This document shows, in pieces, positions 8,679 to 16,958 of a stretch of DNA of 64,000 bases (within the stretch, counting starts at the first letter, position 1; each line of letters starts with the position of its first letter). The stretch lies in assembly GCF_004341515.1 (NCBI RefSeq), contig NZ_SLZF01000005.1, positions 517,288-581,287 of the forward strand. The letters are read 5' to 3'. A program made the position numbers and the translations under genes. A model generated the notes under the pieces. The model made no database searches. It saw only the letters and a program-made list of their open reading frames with translations, and was not told the DNA's origin. This DNA comes from Allobosea sp. BK604 (lineage in GTDB: Bacteria; Pseudomonadota; Alphaproteobacteria; Rhizobiales; Beijerinckiaceae).

Positions 8679-9110
8679 CTATTTCCGAAAGCGGGGATCG
8701 GCGCGCATGTCCTCAATGCGCCAGGCATCGCCGACCAGCACGCAGCGGCATTCGTAGAGGCCAATCGAGCGGGGCAAATCGAGCGGACTTGGCGTGCCGG
8801 CGACGACCGGCCCGTCATGGCGAAAGGCGACCATATAGAACTTCGCCGTCGCCGCGGTTTCGGTCACATCGGCCAACTGGAAATTCGTCACCAGATGCGC
8901 CGTTCTGACATCGTTTCCCCGGGCCGCCATGGCAGCGAGTATGGCTTGCCTGTCGGTCAGGATCTCGCCTTGCCGGTGCCATCGGCCACCGGGAGCCATG
9001 CGGTCAGCCAGGTCTTCGAAGGCCCCGGTGTCGAGATCCAGGAAGAAACCCAGGACCAGGCCTTCTATGGCGTCACGTGATGCCAGGGCGCTCACATCAA
9101 TACCCCTCAT
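8679..9110 (-). CDS. SnoaL-like / nuclear transport factor 2 family protein
   Basis: Small cone-fold protein (143 aa). The pattern is that of a SnoaL-like or bile-acid 7-alpha-dehydratase-type domain: an N-terminal helix pair AIEGLVLGFFLDLDTGAFED, the conserved W in GGRWHRQGEILTD, HLVTNFQLADVTETAATAKF, and a final strand CVLVGDAWRIEDMRADPRF. Members are lactone isomerases, dehydratases or structural proteins; the exact activity cannot be read. It is encoded between the Ldh-type and FAH genes with short gaps on both sides (45 and 8 bp) and is therefore part of the same catabolic operon. Confidence 0.85.
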   Translation of the reverse strand: MRGIDVSALASRDAIEGLVLGFFLDLDTGAFEDLADRMAPGGRWHRQGEILTDRQAILAAMAARGNDVRTAHLVTNFQLADVTETAATAKFYMVAFRHDGPVVAGTPSPLDLPRSIGLYECRCVLVGDAWRIEDMRADPRFRK

Positions 9111-9155
9111 TGTCAGGAATGGCTGTCAGGAAGAGCTGGGCGGCCGCAGCGGCGA

Positions 9156-10172
9156 TCAGAGGGCTCCCGGAAGGGCAGTCCCCGATTTCTCACCGATCTC
9201 GGCCAGCTTCTGGTGCAGCGCCGGATCGAGCGGAACGCCGTTGCGCGCCGCGTCGGCACATTTTTCGGCCGCAAGCTGACCTGGATAGCGCGCGTCCCGA
9301 GCAGAACCCTCATAATGCTCCAGCCAGGCCGCGAGATCGCCATCGAACATCGTCTGGGCCAAGGCCGCTTCCGGATCGATCACGATCAGGAACCCGCCGA
9401 ACAGGCCGCCGCCCCAGACCGGCCGGGTTGCCGTGAGGCTGCCGGCCAGGAGTTCGACCATCATCGCCAGGCCGATGCCCTTGAAGCCGCCCGAGGGCAG
9501 CAACATGCCCGCGATCGCCTCGCGGGCATCGGTCGTCGGCGCGCCGTTCTTGTCGACGGCCCAGCCTTCGGGGATCGGCTCTCCCCTCGCCGCCGGCCCG
9601 AACAGCTTGCCGAAGGCCGCCTCGCTGGTCGACACGTCGAATACGATCGGCGCCCTGCCGGATACAGGTGCGGCAAACGAAATCGGGTTGTTGCCGATCG
9701 CGCGCCGCTCGGCGCCGGGCAGCGACATCAGCGGCGGCCCGTTCTGCATCAGGATCGCGATCATGCCGCTTTGCGCAGCGATGCGTGTGAAATAGCCGAG
9801 CGCGCCGAGGTGCCCCGATTGCGAGATGGCCGCAGCTGCCAGGCCCTGCTGCTTCGCCCTCACTATCGCCGCATCGAGCGCCCGCATCGTCGCCACCTGT
9901 CCGAGCGCACGATCGGCGTCAACGCGCAAGAGAGCGCCCTGCCCTTCGATGGCAATGTTCGGCCGCGGATTGGTGACGCCGCGCTCGAGCATTCCGAGAT
10001 AGAACGGCACCTGCGCAACGCCATGCGTGGAGATGCCGTGCATATCCGTATCGACCAGCGCCTCGGCGACGATCGCTGAATCGCTATCGGGCAATCCGGA
10101 TTGGACGAAGACCGAGGCGACCCAGCGCTTCAGGTCGGCGGCTCCCAGCCTGATCCGATGCTCATTCGCCAT
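9156..10172 (-). CDS. Malate/L-lactate (Ldh2/YbiC-type) family oxidoreductase
   Basis: NAD(P)-dependent dehydrogenase of the Ldh2 family (338 aa), unrelated to classical lactate dehydrogenases. Members include malate, ureidoglycolate, 2,3-diketogulonate and piperideine-2-carboxylate reductases. Landmarks: DTDMHGISTHGVAQVPFYL near the N-terminus with the conserved His, the Gly-rich SQSGHLGALGYFTRIAAQSG, the nucleotide-site region NNPISFAAPV, and LPSGGFKGIGLAMMVELLAG toward the C-terminus. It is the first gene of the Ldh-SnoaL-FAH operon. The perfect palindrome at 10272-10285 lies 100 bp upstream of the start, where an operator would be expected. It probably interconverts a 2-hydroxy acid and a 2-keto acid. 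Confidence 0.93.
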   Translation of the reverse strand: MANEHRIRLGAADLKRWVASVFVQSGLPDSDSAIVAEALVDTDMHGISTHGVAQVPFYLGMLERGVTNPRPNIAIEGQGALLRVDADRALGQVATMRALDAAIVRAKQQGLAAAAISQSGHLGALGYFTRIAAQSGMIAILMQNGPPLMSLPGAERRAIGNNPISFAAPVSGRAPIVFDVSTSEAAFGKLFGPAARGEPIPEGWAVDKNGAPTTDAREAIAGMLLPSGGFKGIGLAMMVELLAGSLTATRPVWGGGLFGGFLIVIDPEAALAQTMFDGDLAAWLEHYEGSARDARYPGQLAAEKCADAARNGVPLDPALHQKLAEIGEKSGTALPGAL

Positions 10173-10518
10173 ATCGTATCGTCCTGACGCCTAGGTTGGA
10201 GCCTCGACCAGACCTGTCGCGCCGTGCGGATCCGGCGCCGGACACTATCATGGCAGCAGCTCGGCTGTAGTTGATAATATTATCACATTCTATGATCAAG
10301 AGCGGCGACCGAGACCGTTCTCACCCGCCATTCATCGACGCCTCAAACTAGAGGAAAATCGCATTATTTCAATGGGTTTTCACCGGAAGGATCGACACTC
10401 CCAGCTGAAGTGCGACCGGATCGAAACCCGATCAGCTCGCTTGCTGGCTGATAATTATTCTGCAAATATGATCGCATCGAAGCGCGCACAGAACGCGCTG
10501 CCACGGGAGGAAGGCGCA
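10173..10518. promoter_or_regulatory. Divergent control region between the Ldh operon and the ABC importer operon
   Basis: This non-coding stretch is AT-richer than its surroundings in places. It holds the perfect palindrome at 10272-10285. A weaker related element, TGATAATTATTC, starts at 10449 and could serve the plus-strand importer operon. I could not pick clear -35/-10 boxes. Confidence 0.5.
10272..10285. promoter_or_regulatory. Perfect 14-bp palindrome TGATAATATTATCA, probable LacI-type operator
   Basis: The sequence equals its own reverse complement. It matches the element at 6565-6578 in 13 of 14 positions and lies 100 bp upstream of the Ldh-family gene. Two near-identical AT palindromes in a GC-rich genome, both in control regions of the same island, suggest one regulator, most likely the LacI-type protein encoded at 6628-7785. 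Confidence 0.65.
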
Positions 10519-10665
10519 ATGAGGAGGAAGGTCCCTGCACCGGGGCCGGCCGCGACCCGCCGGGCGCGCGCCGCCGGCCGATCGCCGTCACCAGCATTGC
10601 CGGCATCCGCCTGCGCTTTCGCACCGCAATCTGGGGCCGGGTCAGACCCAGCGCCCGCGCCTTGA
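10519..10665 (+). CDS. Possible 48-aa leader ORF coupled to the permease gene
   Basis: An ATG at 10519 is preceded by GGGAGGAAGG, a better ribosome site than that of the permease gene itself and similar to the GGGAGGGAAG before the binding-protein gene. The 48-residue product is Ala/Pro/Arg-rich and resembles no family. Its stop overlaps the TTG start of the permease (TTGA), which would allow translational coupling. It may be a leader peptide, or merely the ribosome site of an ancestral, longer permease gene. Low confidence as a true protein. Confidence 0.35.
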   Translation: MRRKVPAPGPAATRRARAAGRSPSPALPASACAFAPQSGAGSDPAPAP

Positions 10666-11333
10666 TCTATCGTTTCGACTTCAGCGCCGTCTGGCAGGCG
10701 TGGCCGGAGCTGCTGGAAGGCGTGCGGCAGACATTGCTCCTGTCCGGCTGCGCCATGGTGTTCGGCATGATCCTCGCCGTCCTGGGCGCGCTCGGAAAAT
10801 CATGGGGACCGTGGCCCGTCCGGCTGCTGGTCAGTGCTTATGTCGAGGTCATCCGCAACACGCCGTTCCCGATCCAGCTCTTCATGATCTTCTTCGGCTT
10901 GCCGGTCCTCAATATCCGGCTCTCGCCGGATGTGACCGCCCTGCTGGCGCTGACGCTGAACTTCGCTGCCTATGGCGTCGAGATCGTGCGGGCGGGGCTG
11001 GAAAGCATTCCGAAGGGCCAGATCGAGGCGGGCCGTGCGCTCGGATTGAAGCGCCTGCAGATTTTCCGGCTTGTCGTGCTGAAGCCTGCGATCAAGGCGA
11101 TCTACCCGGCGCTGACCAGCCAGTTCATCCTGCTGATGCTCTATTCCAGCGTCTGCTCGACCATCGCTGCGACCGAACTGACGGGCGCTGCGGGCGATAT
11201 CGTGTCCCGGACGTTCCGCAGCTTCGAGGTCTATTTCGCGGTGACAGTGATCTATCTGGCAATGTCCGTATTCTTCTGGACATTGTTCGATGCGATCGAG
11301 CGCCGCTACCTCGCCTACCCTGGCCGGAGGTAG
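10662..11333 (+). CDS. Amino-acid-type ABC transporter permease (first)
   Basis: Inner-membrane permease of the polar/glutamate-type amino acid importer family (HisM/GlnP type, 223 aa). It shows the family start FDFSAVWQAWPELLEGV, the YVEVIRNTPFPIQLFMIFF segment, and the EAA loop EIVRAGLESIPKGQIEAGRA followed by LGLKRLQIFRLVVLKPA, where the ATPase subunit docks. It begins with TTG at 10662, which overlaps the stop of a possible leader ORF; no strong ribosome site lies immediately upstream. It is followed after 6 bp by the second permease. An intact EAA loop implies that it works with an ATPase, yet none is encoded in this window. Confidence 0.9.
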   Translation: MIYRFDFSAVWQAWPELLEGVRQTLLLSGCAMVFGMILAVLGALGKSWGPWPVRLLVSAYVEVIRNTPFPIQLFMIFFGLPVLNIRLSPDVTALLALTLNFAAYGVEIVRAGLESIPKGQIEAGRALGLKRLQIFRLVVLKPAIKAIYPALTSQFILLMLYSSVCSTIAATELTGAAGDIVSRTFRSFEVYFAVTVIYLAMSVFFWTLFDAIERRYLAYPGRR

Positions 11334-11339
11334 CCGGCC

Positions 11340-11987
11340 ATGCGCGAACTCGGACCGGACGAGATCCTCTATATCGTCTTTGCGGTGCGCTGGACGTTCC
11401 TGCTGTCCCTCATCGCGCTGGTCGGCAGCTTCGCCGGCGGCTTGCCGATCGCGCTGGCGCGGACCAGCGAGTTCGCCAGCCTGCGCCTGATCACGAAGGG
11501 CTTCGTCCGGATATTCCAGGGCACGCCGCTGCTCATGCAGCTTTTCCTCGCCTTCTTCGTGCCGAGCCTGTTCGGCTGGAACGTCAGCGCGCTGACCGCG
11601 GCGGCCATCGGGCTTTCGCTCAATGGCAGCGCCTTTCTCGGCGAGATCTGGCGTGGCTGCATCGAGAATGTGCCGAAGGGCCAGTCGGAAGCCGCCACGG
11701 CCCTCGGCCTGAACTATCCGCAACGCATGTTTCTCGTCGTTCTGCCGCAGGCGGTCCGCATCGCCATACCGCCGACGATCGGCTTCCTCGTGCAGCTGAT
11801 CAAAGGGACTTCGCTCGCCGCCATCATCGGCTTCATCGAAGTGACGCGGGCGGCACAGGAAATCAACAACATGACGTTCCGGCCCTTTGCCATCTTCGGG
11901 CTGGTCGGCGCGATCTATTTCGTCATCTGCTGGCCGCTGTCCCTGTACAGCGCCCATATGGAGAAAAGGCTGCTGGCCGGCGCATGA
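11340..11987 (+). CDS. Amino-acid-type ABC transporter permease (second)
   Basis: Partner permease (215 aa) of the same family. It has the conserved RIFQGTPLLMQLFLAFF segment and an EAA loop with EIWRGCIENVPKGQSEAATA and LGLNYPQRMFLVVLPQA, then KGTSLAAIIGFIEVTRAAQE in the C-terminal half. Five hydrophobic helices are visible. With the first permease it would form the heterodimeric channel of an importer for an amino acid or other small charged solute. The binding-protein gene follows after 44 bp. Confidence 0.92.
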   Translation: MRELGPDEILYIVFAVRWTFLLSLIALVGSFAGGLPIALARTSEFASLRLITKGFVRIFQGTPLLMQLFLAFFVPSLFGWNVSALTAAAIGLSLNGSAFLGEIWRGCIENVPKGQSEAATALGLNYPQRMFLVVLPQAVRIAIPPTIGFLVQLIKGTSLAAIIGFIEVTRAAQEINNMTFRPFAIFGLVGAIYFVICWPLSLYSAHMEKRLLAGA

Positions 11988-12031
11988 CCGGGTTCCGGCC
12001 TGAGCCCAATAATCAACGGGAGGGAAGAGCA

Positions 12032-12847
12032 ATGTCCAAGGTTAGAAATGCCATCTGCGGATCGTTTGCGGCGATCCTCGCCGCGTTCGCCATGTTCAGC
12101 TTCGCCGATACGGCCCAGGCGCTGACGCCGGCCGAGATCAAGGCCAAGGGCACGCTGGTCGTCGGCGTGCTGACGGATTTTCCACCCTATAACGGCCTCG
12201 ACAAGGATCAGAAGCCGGCAGGCTACGACAATGACGTCGCCAAGCTGCTGGCGGACGAACTTGGCGTGAAGCTGGAAATGGTGCCGGTGACCGGGCCAAA
12301 CCGCATCCCCTATCTGCTGACCAATCGCGTCGACGTCCTCGTCGCGGCGCTGGGCATCAACGCGGAACGCGCCAAGCAGGTCTCGTTCTCCAACCCCTAT
12401 AGCGCGCTCGACATCATGGTGATGGGTCCGAAGGACAAGGCCGTGAAGGGGCCGGAAGACCTGCCCAAGTTCACGGTCGGCGTCACGCGGGCCGGCAGTC
12501 AGGACACGTTTCTGACGGCGGTCGCACCCAAGGCGACGACGATCCGCCGCTTCGATTCGGACGCCATCTCGATGCAGGCGCTGATTTCCGCCCAGGTCGA
12601 GCTCATCGGCGCGAGCAATATCCACCTCTGGATTCTCAACCGCGACCATCCGCAGCTCAATATCGAACGGAAATTTGCGCTGAGCAGCCAGGGCAACGGC
12701 ATCGGCATCCGCAAGGACGATACGGAGCTGCTGGCCTTCGCCAATACGTTCGTCGCCAAGATCCTCGCCAACGGCCAGTTGAACGAGATCAACCAGCGCT
12801 GGTTCGGGACACCACTCGCGCCGCTGCCGGCCATGCCGAAGCTTTAA
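12032..12847 (+). CDS. ABC transporter substrate-binding protein (family 3)
   Basis: Periplasmic solute receptor (271 aa). A signal peptide with a hydrophobic core (FAAILAAFAMFSFADTAQA) ends near residue 30. The mature protein shows the bacterial SBP_3 pattern: GTLVVGVLTDFPPYNGLDKD, GYDNDVAKLLADELGVKLEM, RIPYLLTNRVDVLVAALGI and RAKQVSFSNPYSALDIMVMG. The start at 12032 has GGGAGGGAAGAGC upstream. It ends the importer operon; a hairpin and a strong terminator follow. The ligand is not determinable, but the island's catabolic enzymes suggest that the import substrate feeds them. Confidence 0.93.
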   Translation: MSKVRNAICGSFAAILAAFAMFSFADTAQALTPAEIKAKGTLVVGVLTDFPPYNGLDKDQKPAGYDNDVAKLLADELGVKLEMVPVTGPNRIPYLLTNRVDVLVAALGINAERAKQVSFSNPYSALDIMVMGPKDKAVKGPEDLPKFTVGVTRAGSQDTFLTAVAPKATTIRRFDSDAISMQALISAQVELIGASNIHLWILNRDHPQLNIERKFALSSQGNGIGIRKDDTELLAFANTFVAKILANGQLNEINQRWFGTPLAPLPAMPKL

Positions 12848-12860
12848 CGCACCGGCTCGA

Positions 12861-12921
12861 GCCAGATCATCGGGTCCGATGACCTGGCGTGTCAGGCGGC
12901 CGGTTCGGCCGGCCGCCTTTT
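12861..12921 (+). terminator. Rho-independent terminator of the importer operon
   Basis: GGCGGCCGG (12895-12903), a five-base loop and CCGGCCGCC form a perfect 9-bp GC stem followed by TTTT (12918-12921). A second hairpin (12861-12888; arms GCCAG-A-TCATCGG and CCGATGA-C-CTGGC with one mismatch) lies just before it, 14 bp after the binding-protein stop. Confidence 0.85.
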
Positions 12922-12951
12922 CATCTCATCGACGATTGCAGGGACGACATC

Positions 12952-13830
12952 ATGATTGCCGCGCCGACAGACCAGATTCGCGGGATATATCATCGCAGGA
13001 TCGGCGATATCGTCGTCACTGCGATCAGCGACGGCTTCGTCAACGGCAGCTACGCGATGCTCCGCGACATCGACGAGCAGAACGCCGAACGCCTGCTGAC
13101 AGAGGCGTTCGTTCCCGCCCCGCCACGCATTTCCGTCAATTGCTTCGTGATCCATTCGGCAGGACGGGTCGGGCTGATCGATACGGGCTGCGGCGTCAGC
13201 ATGGGGGATCAACTGGGCAAATTGCCCGAGAATCTGTCCCATTGCGGGATCGACAGTGCTGCGATCGACACGGTGATGCTGACGCATATGCATCCCGATC
13301 ACTCGAACGGACTGACCGCGCCGGACGGAACCGCCCATTTTGCCAATGCCGAGCTCGTGGTCTCCGAGACCGACGTCAAGCACTGGCACGACGATTCGGC
13401 GATGAGCATCGCCAGCCCGCGCCATCAGGACCGGTTCTTCAAGGGTGCGCGCGAGCAGATCGTGCCCTATCTGAACCGCCGCCGCGATAGCCGCGGCGAG
13501 GTGTTTCCCGGCGTCACGGCCTTGCCGCTGCCGGGCCATACACCGGGCCATACCGGCTATATGATCCAGTCCGGGGGCGAGCAGCTGCTGGTCTGGGGTG
13601 ACATTTTCCACATACCTGACATCCAGGTGCCGCACCCGGAGGTCCATGTCGAACCCGACAGCGATCATCGCCAGGCTGTCGAGACGCGCCGCCGCGCCTT
13701 CGACATGGCCGCCACCGACAGATTGCTGGTGGCCGGCATGCATATGCACTTCCCCGGCTTCCTGCACATCACCGGCAATGCGGCCAAGGGTTATCGCTTG
13801 CACAAGGAAGCCTGGGTCCAAGCCTTCTGA
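12952..13830 (+). CDS. MBL-fold metallo-hydrolase
   Basis: Zn-dependent beta-lactamase-fold hydrolase (292 aa). Metal motif THMHPDHSNG provides the HxHxDH ligands; further ligands are expected in PLPGHTPGHTGYM and at LLVWGDIFH (Asp) and AGMHMHFPG (His). The residues around them are typical of lactonase-like or general hydrolase MBL proteins. I start at the ATG at 12952 because an AGGGACG sequence lies upstream; an earlier GTG at 12889 falls inside the terminator. There is no signal peptide. It is followed after 23 bp by the D-2-hydroxyacid dehydrogenase, so the two probably form an operon. It may be a second lactone- or ester-opening enzyme of the island. Confidence 0.9.
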   Translation: MIAAPTDQIRGIYHRRIGDIVVTAISDGFVNGSYAMLRDIDEQNAERLLTEAFVPAPPRISVNCFVIHSAGRVGLIDTGCGVSMGDQLGKLPENLSHCGIDSAAIDTVMLTHMHPDHSNGLTAPDGTAHFANAELVVSETDVKHWHDDSAMSIASPRHQDRFFKGAREQIVPYLNRRRDSRGEVFPGVTALPLPGHTPGHTGYMIQSGGEQLLVWGDIFHIPDIQVPHPEVHVEPDSDHRQAVETRRRAFDMAATDRLLVAGMHMHFPGFLHITGNAAKGYRLHKEAWVQAF

Positions 13831-13853
13831 CTTGGGTCCGGCAGGAGATCTCC

Positions 13854-14816
13854 ATGACCAAATTGCGCTGCGCCGTGCTCGACGACTACCAGAATGTCGC
13901 GCTCTCCCTGGCGGACTGGCAGTCCTGCGGCGAGACGATCGAGCTGTCTGTTTTCAACCATGGGCTCGGCGACGCCGCAGAGGTGATCGAGGCGCTCAAA
14001 GATTTCGATATTGTCTGCCTGATGCGCGAGCGCACGCCCTTCCCCCGCGCCGTGATCGAGGCGCTGCCGAAACTGAAGCTGATCGTCACCACCGGGCTGC
14101 GCAATGCGGCCATCGACGTGGCGGCGGCGAAGGAGCGCGGCGTGCTCGTCTGCGGCACGCAATCGGCGGCGCATCCCACGGCGGAACTCGTCTTCGCCCA
14201 TCTGCTCGAGCTCTGCCGCAAGGTCGGTCAGGAGAACGCACGGCTGAAGGCGGGAACAGCCTGGCAGTCGACGCTCGGGATCGATCTCAACGGCAAGACG
14301 CTCGGCATTATCGGCCTGGGCCGGCTCGGCCAGCAGGTCGCCCGCATCGGCGCGGCCTTCGGCATGAAGACCATCGCCTGGAGCCAGAACCTGACTCCGG
14401 ACGCATGTGAAAAGCTCGGCGTGGCCTATGCGAGCAAGGAGGCGTTGTTCGAGGCCGCCGATGTCATCTCCATCCATGTCCAGCTCAGCGCCCGCACGGA
14501 AGGGCTGATCGGCGCTGGCGAACTGGCGCTGATGAAGCCGAGTGCCTTCCTGATCAACACCTCGCGCGGACCGATCATCGACGAGGCTGCACTCATCGAG
14601 GCCCTGCGCGAAGGCCGCATTGCCGGTGCCGGCCTCGACGTCTTCGATGTCGAGCCGCTGCCGCTCGATCACCCCTATCGCTCCCTCGATCGCGTGCAGA
14701 TTTCGCCGCATCTCGGCTATGTCACCGAAGGCAATTATCGCCTGAGCTACGGTCAGATCGTCGAGGCTATCCGCGCTTTCGTAGCGGGCAGTCCCGTGAG
14801 AGTGATCGAGCCGTGA
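13854..14816 (+). CDS. D-2-hydroxyacid dehydrogenase family protein
   Basis: NAD(P)-dependent dehydrogenase (320 aa) of the D-isomer-specific 2-hydroxyacid family. The Rossmann motif GIIGLGRLGQQVARIG sits mid-protein. The catalytic Arg is in INTSRGPIIDEAAL, the Glu in the GAGLDVFDVEPLP region, and the His in ISPHLGYVTEGNY. Substrate-domain residues such as TTGLRNAAIDVAAAKERG are standard. Together with the Ldh-type enzyme it gives the island two unrelated hydroxyacid dehydrogenases, fitting a route that inverts or oxidises a 2-hydroxy acid. Substrate unknown. Confidence 0.93.
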   Translation: MTKLRCAVLDDYQNVALSLADWQSCGETIELSVFNHGLGDAAEVIEALKDFDIVCLMRERTPFPRAVIEALPKLKLIVTTGLRNAAIDVAAAKERGVLVCGTQSAAHPTAELVFAHLLELCRKVGQENARLKAGTAWQSTLGIDLNGKTLGIIGLGRLGQQVARIGAAFGMKTIAWSQNLTPDACEKLGVAYASKEALFEAADVISIHVQLSARTEGLIGAGELALMKPSAFLINTSRGPIIDEAALIEALREGRIAGAGLDVFDVEPLPLDHPYRSLDRVQISPHLGYVTEGNYRLSYGQIVEAIRAFVAGSPVRVIEP

Positions 14817-14883
14817 TGGCAGCGCCCGGCGCCGCCGGATCGGCGAGGCCGGCGCCGCAATGGTCGTCAGCGGCTGCGCGACG

Positions 14884-15093
14884 TCAGCAGGTCACGCCAC
14901 GAGCGCACCTGCTGGCGCTGCGTCGGGCCGGAGTTCTGAGGCAAGCTCCATTCGCAGTGCGGCGCATGCCCGGTCCGCATGCTTCGCGGACCTGGATGAC
15001 AATCCCGTCCGGCTGTTGGGAGGGTACCGGCGGCATGGCCTGCGCCGACGACGCCAGGACGAGTCCGAAGGCAACCGCAAATAACCTGATCAT
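14884..15093 (-). CDS. Small secreted Cys/Arg-rich protein
   Basis: Predicted 69-residue protein with a clear signal peptide (MIRLFAVAFGLVLASSAQA) and a short mature part rich in Cys and Arg: REACGPGMRRTANGACLRTP. This C-G-P-G-M-R-R-x(4)-G-x-C pattern resembles the many tiny rhizobial exported proteins with a GCGxGxHRGxxGGCR-like repeat. Function unknown. It stands alone, convergent to the dehydrogenase gene. Confidence 0.65.
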   Translation of the reverse strand: MIRLFAVAFGLVLASSAQAMPPVPSQQPDGIVIQVREACGPGMRRTANGACLRTPARRSASRCARGVTC

Positions 15094-15259
15094 TGTTGCT
15101 CTCCCGTTGAAGTCGCCGAAAGCAGAGTTGCTGTTTCAGGTCGCGCATCAGCCCAAATCCGGGCTCGGAGGTGCTTGATCCAGGCCGATGAGCGTAGTCC
15201 GTCGTGACGGGTTATACAAACGGCGTTTTGGCCGGATCAGCGCCGGCAGCACGAGCGCT

Positions 15260-16807
15260 TCATTGGACCGGCGGCGGCAGTGCGATGTTGACGTTGACCG
15301 TCTTCGTCACGGTGAAGCTGTCGAGCATGCCTTCGAGCGACATCTCGCGCCCGATCCCGCTTTGCTTGACGCCGCCATAGGGCTGGCCGAGCACCTGGCC
15401 ACCGCCTTGATTGACCTGGACCCAGCCCGCCTCCACGGCGTGCGCGGTGCGCAGCGCCCGGGCGATCTCGCGCGACCAGACATAGGCGGCCAGGCCGTAA
15501 TGGGTCGCATTCGCCATTCGGACCACCTCGGCTTCGTCGCGCCAGGGGATTGCGACCAGGACCGGGCCGAAGATCTCCTCGCGCGCCAGCCGCCAATCGT
15601 TCGACCCGGCCGCAAAGATCGTCGGGATCGCGAAATAGCCGGTCGCGAGCGGGCCCTCGCCCGGCGGCAGCCCTCCGGTCACAAGCCGAGCGTCGGGCCG
15701 GCGAAGCCCCTCCTCGATATAGCCGCAGACTTTCTTGAACTGGCGCTCGTTGATGATCGCGCCGATATCGGTCGCCTCGTCCAGCGGGTCTCCGATCTTG
15801 AGCGCCTCCAGCCTGGCGACGAGCTTGGCGAGGAACGTCTCGAAAATATCCGCATGCACGAACAGGCGCGATCCGGCCGTGCATGACTGGCTCTGGCGCG
15901 TGAAGCGCATCGCGGCGATGACGCCCTCGACGACCCAGTCCTCGTCGGCATCGGGAAAGACGATGGACGGGCTCTTGCCGCCGAGCTCGAGCGAGACGGG
16001 GACCACCCGGTCGGCCGCCGCGCGCATGATCGCCTTGCCCACCGCGGTCGAGCCGGTGAAGCTCAGCTTGCGGATCTGCGGATGAGCAGCGAGCGGCTCG
16101 CCGCATTCCACACCATAGCCGGTGAGGACGTTGACCACGCCCGGCGGCAGATGCGCCTGGCAGATCTCCGCGATCATCAGCACCGCCAAGGGGGCATCCT
16201 CGGCCGCCTTCAGGACGAACGTATTGCCAGCACAGATGGCGGGCGCGATCTTGAGCGAGGCGAGCTGGGCCGGGGCATTCCACGGCACGATCGCGCCGAC
16301 GATGCCGATCGGCTCGCGTCTGGTGTAACTGAGCATCGCCTCGCCGAGGGGAAGGGTCATGCCCTTCAGCTCGCCGGCGAGGCCACCGAAATAGCGGAAG
16401 ACATCGGCAACCCATTTCGCCTCGCCGCGCGCCTGCGTCCTGATCGCATTGCCGGTTTCGCTGGCGATGAGCCGCGCCAGCTCCTCCTGGCGCGCTTCGA
16501 GGACCTCGGCGATGGCCAGGCAGGCCCGCCCGCGCTCCCGCGGCGCAATCCGCGCCCAGGCCGCGCCCGCGGCGCCCGCCGCGGCGACTGCGCGATCGAC
16601 GTCGACGGCCGCGCCACGCGGCACCTCCCCGAGCGCCTCCTTCCGGGCCGGGTTCTCGACCATGATGGTTTGGCCTGAAGCGGCGTCGCACCACTCTCCG
16701 CCGATCAGCATCCGGCGTCTGAGCAGGCGCGATCCTGACTGGGCCGAACCGTTTTCGCCGGAGGGACCCACTGCGCCGAACTGGTCTTTGCTCTGAAGCG
16801 TTGTCAT
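15260..16807 (-). CDS. Aldehyde dehydrogenase family protein
   Basis: NAD(P)-dependent aldehyde dehydrogenase (about 515 aa). Catalytic residues are evident: the Glu in VSLELGGKSPSIVF and the nucleophilic Cys in RQSQSCTAGSRLFVH. The Rossmann segment LSFTGSTAVGKAIM and the C-terminal EEIFGPVLVAIPW and PYGGVKQSGIGREMS motifs are intact. Two ATG starts are possible, 16846 and 16807. I chose 16807 because a GGAGA lies upstream of it, but the first is not excluded. No close operon partner is visible, so the aldehyde is unknown. Confidence 0.93.
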   Translation of the reverse strand: MTTLQSKDQFGAVGPSGENGSAQSGSRLLRRRMLIGGEWCDAASGQTIMVENPARKEALGEVPRGAAVDVDRAVAAAGAAGAAWARIAPRERGRACLAIAEVLEARQEELARLIASETGNAIRTQARGEAKWVADVFRYFGGLAGELKGMTLPLGEAMLSYTRREPIGIVGAIVPWNAPAQLASLKIAPAICAGNTFVLKAAEDAPLAVLMIAEICQAHLPPGVVNVLTGYGVECGEPLAAHPQIRKLSFTGSTAVGKAIMRAAADRVVPVSLELGGKSPSIVFPDADEDWVVEGVIAAMRFTRQSQSCTAGSRLFVHADIFETFLAKLVARLEALKIGDPLDEATDIGAIINERQFKKVCGYIEEGLRRPDARLVTGGLPPGEGPLATGYFAIPTIFAAGSNDWRLAREEIFGPVLVAIPWRDEAEVVRMANATHYGLAAYVWSREIARALRTAHAVEAGWVQVNQGGGQVLGQPYGGVKQSGIGREMSLEGMLDSFTVTKTVNVNIALPPPVQ

Positions 16808-16958
16808 CGGACGGGTCTCCGACGTCAGCCAAGGCGCTTTGATCATATTCTGCTTCCAGAGCCGAGGAAACAGGCACGGATCGACCTTTGGGGGGCGGTC
16901 GCCGCCGGGACAGAGAGTTCAGTCTGTCCCGTTCAGTCCGCGGAATGCCGGATCCTGC

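Noticed and set aside
10700..12031. Upstream extension of the binding-protein frame through both permease genes
   Set aside because: The permeases are clearly encoded in other frames; the true start is the ATG at 12032 after GGGAGGGAAG.
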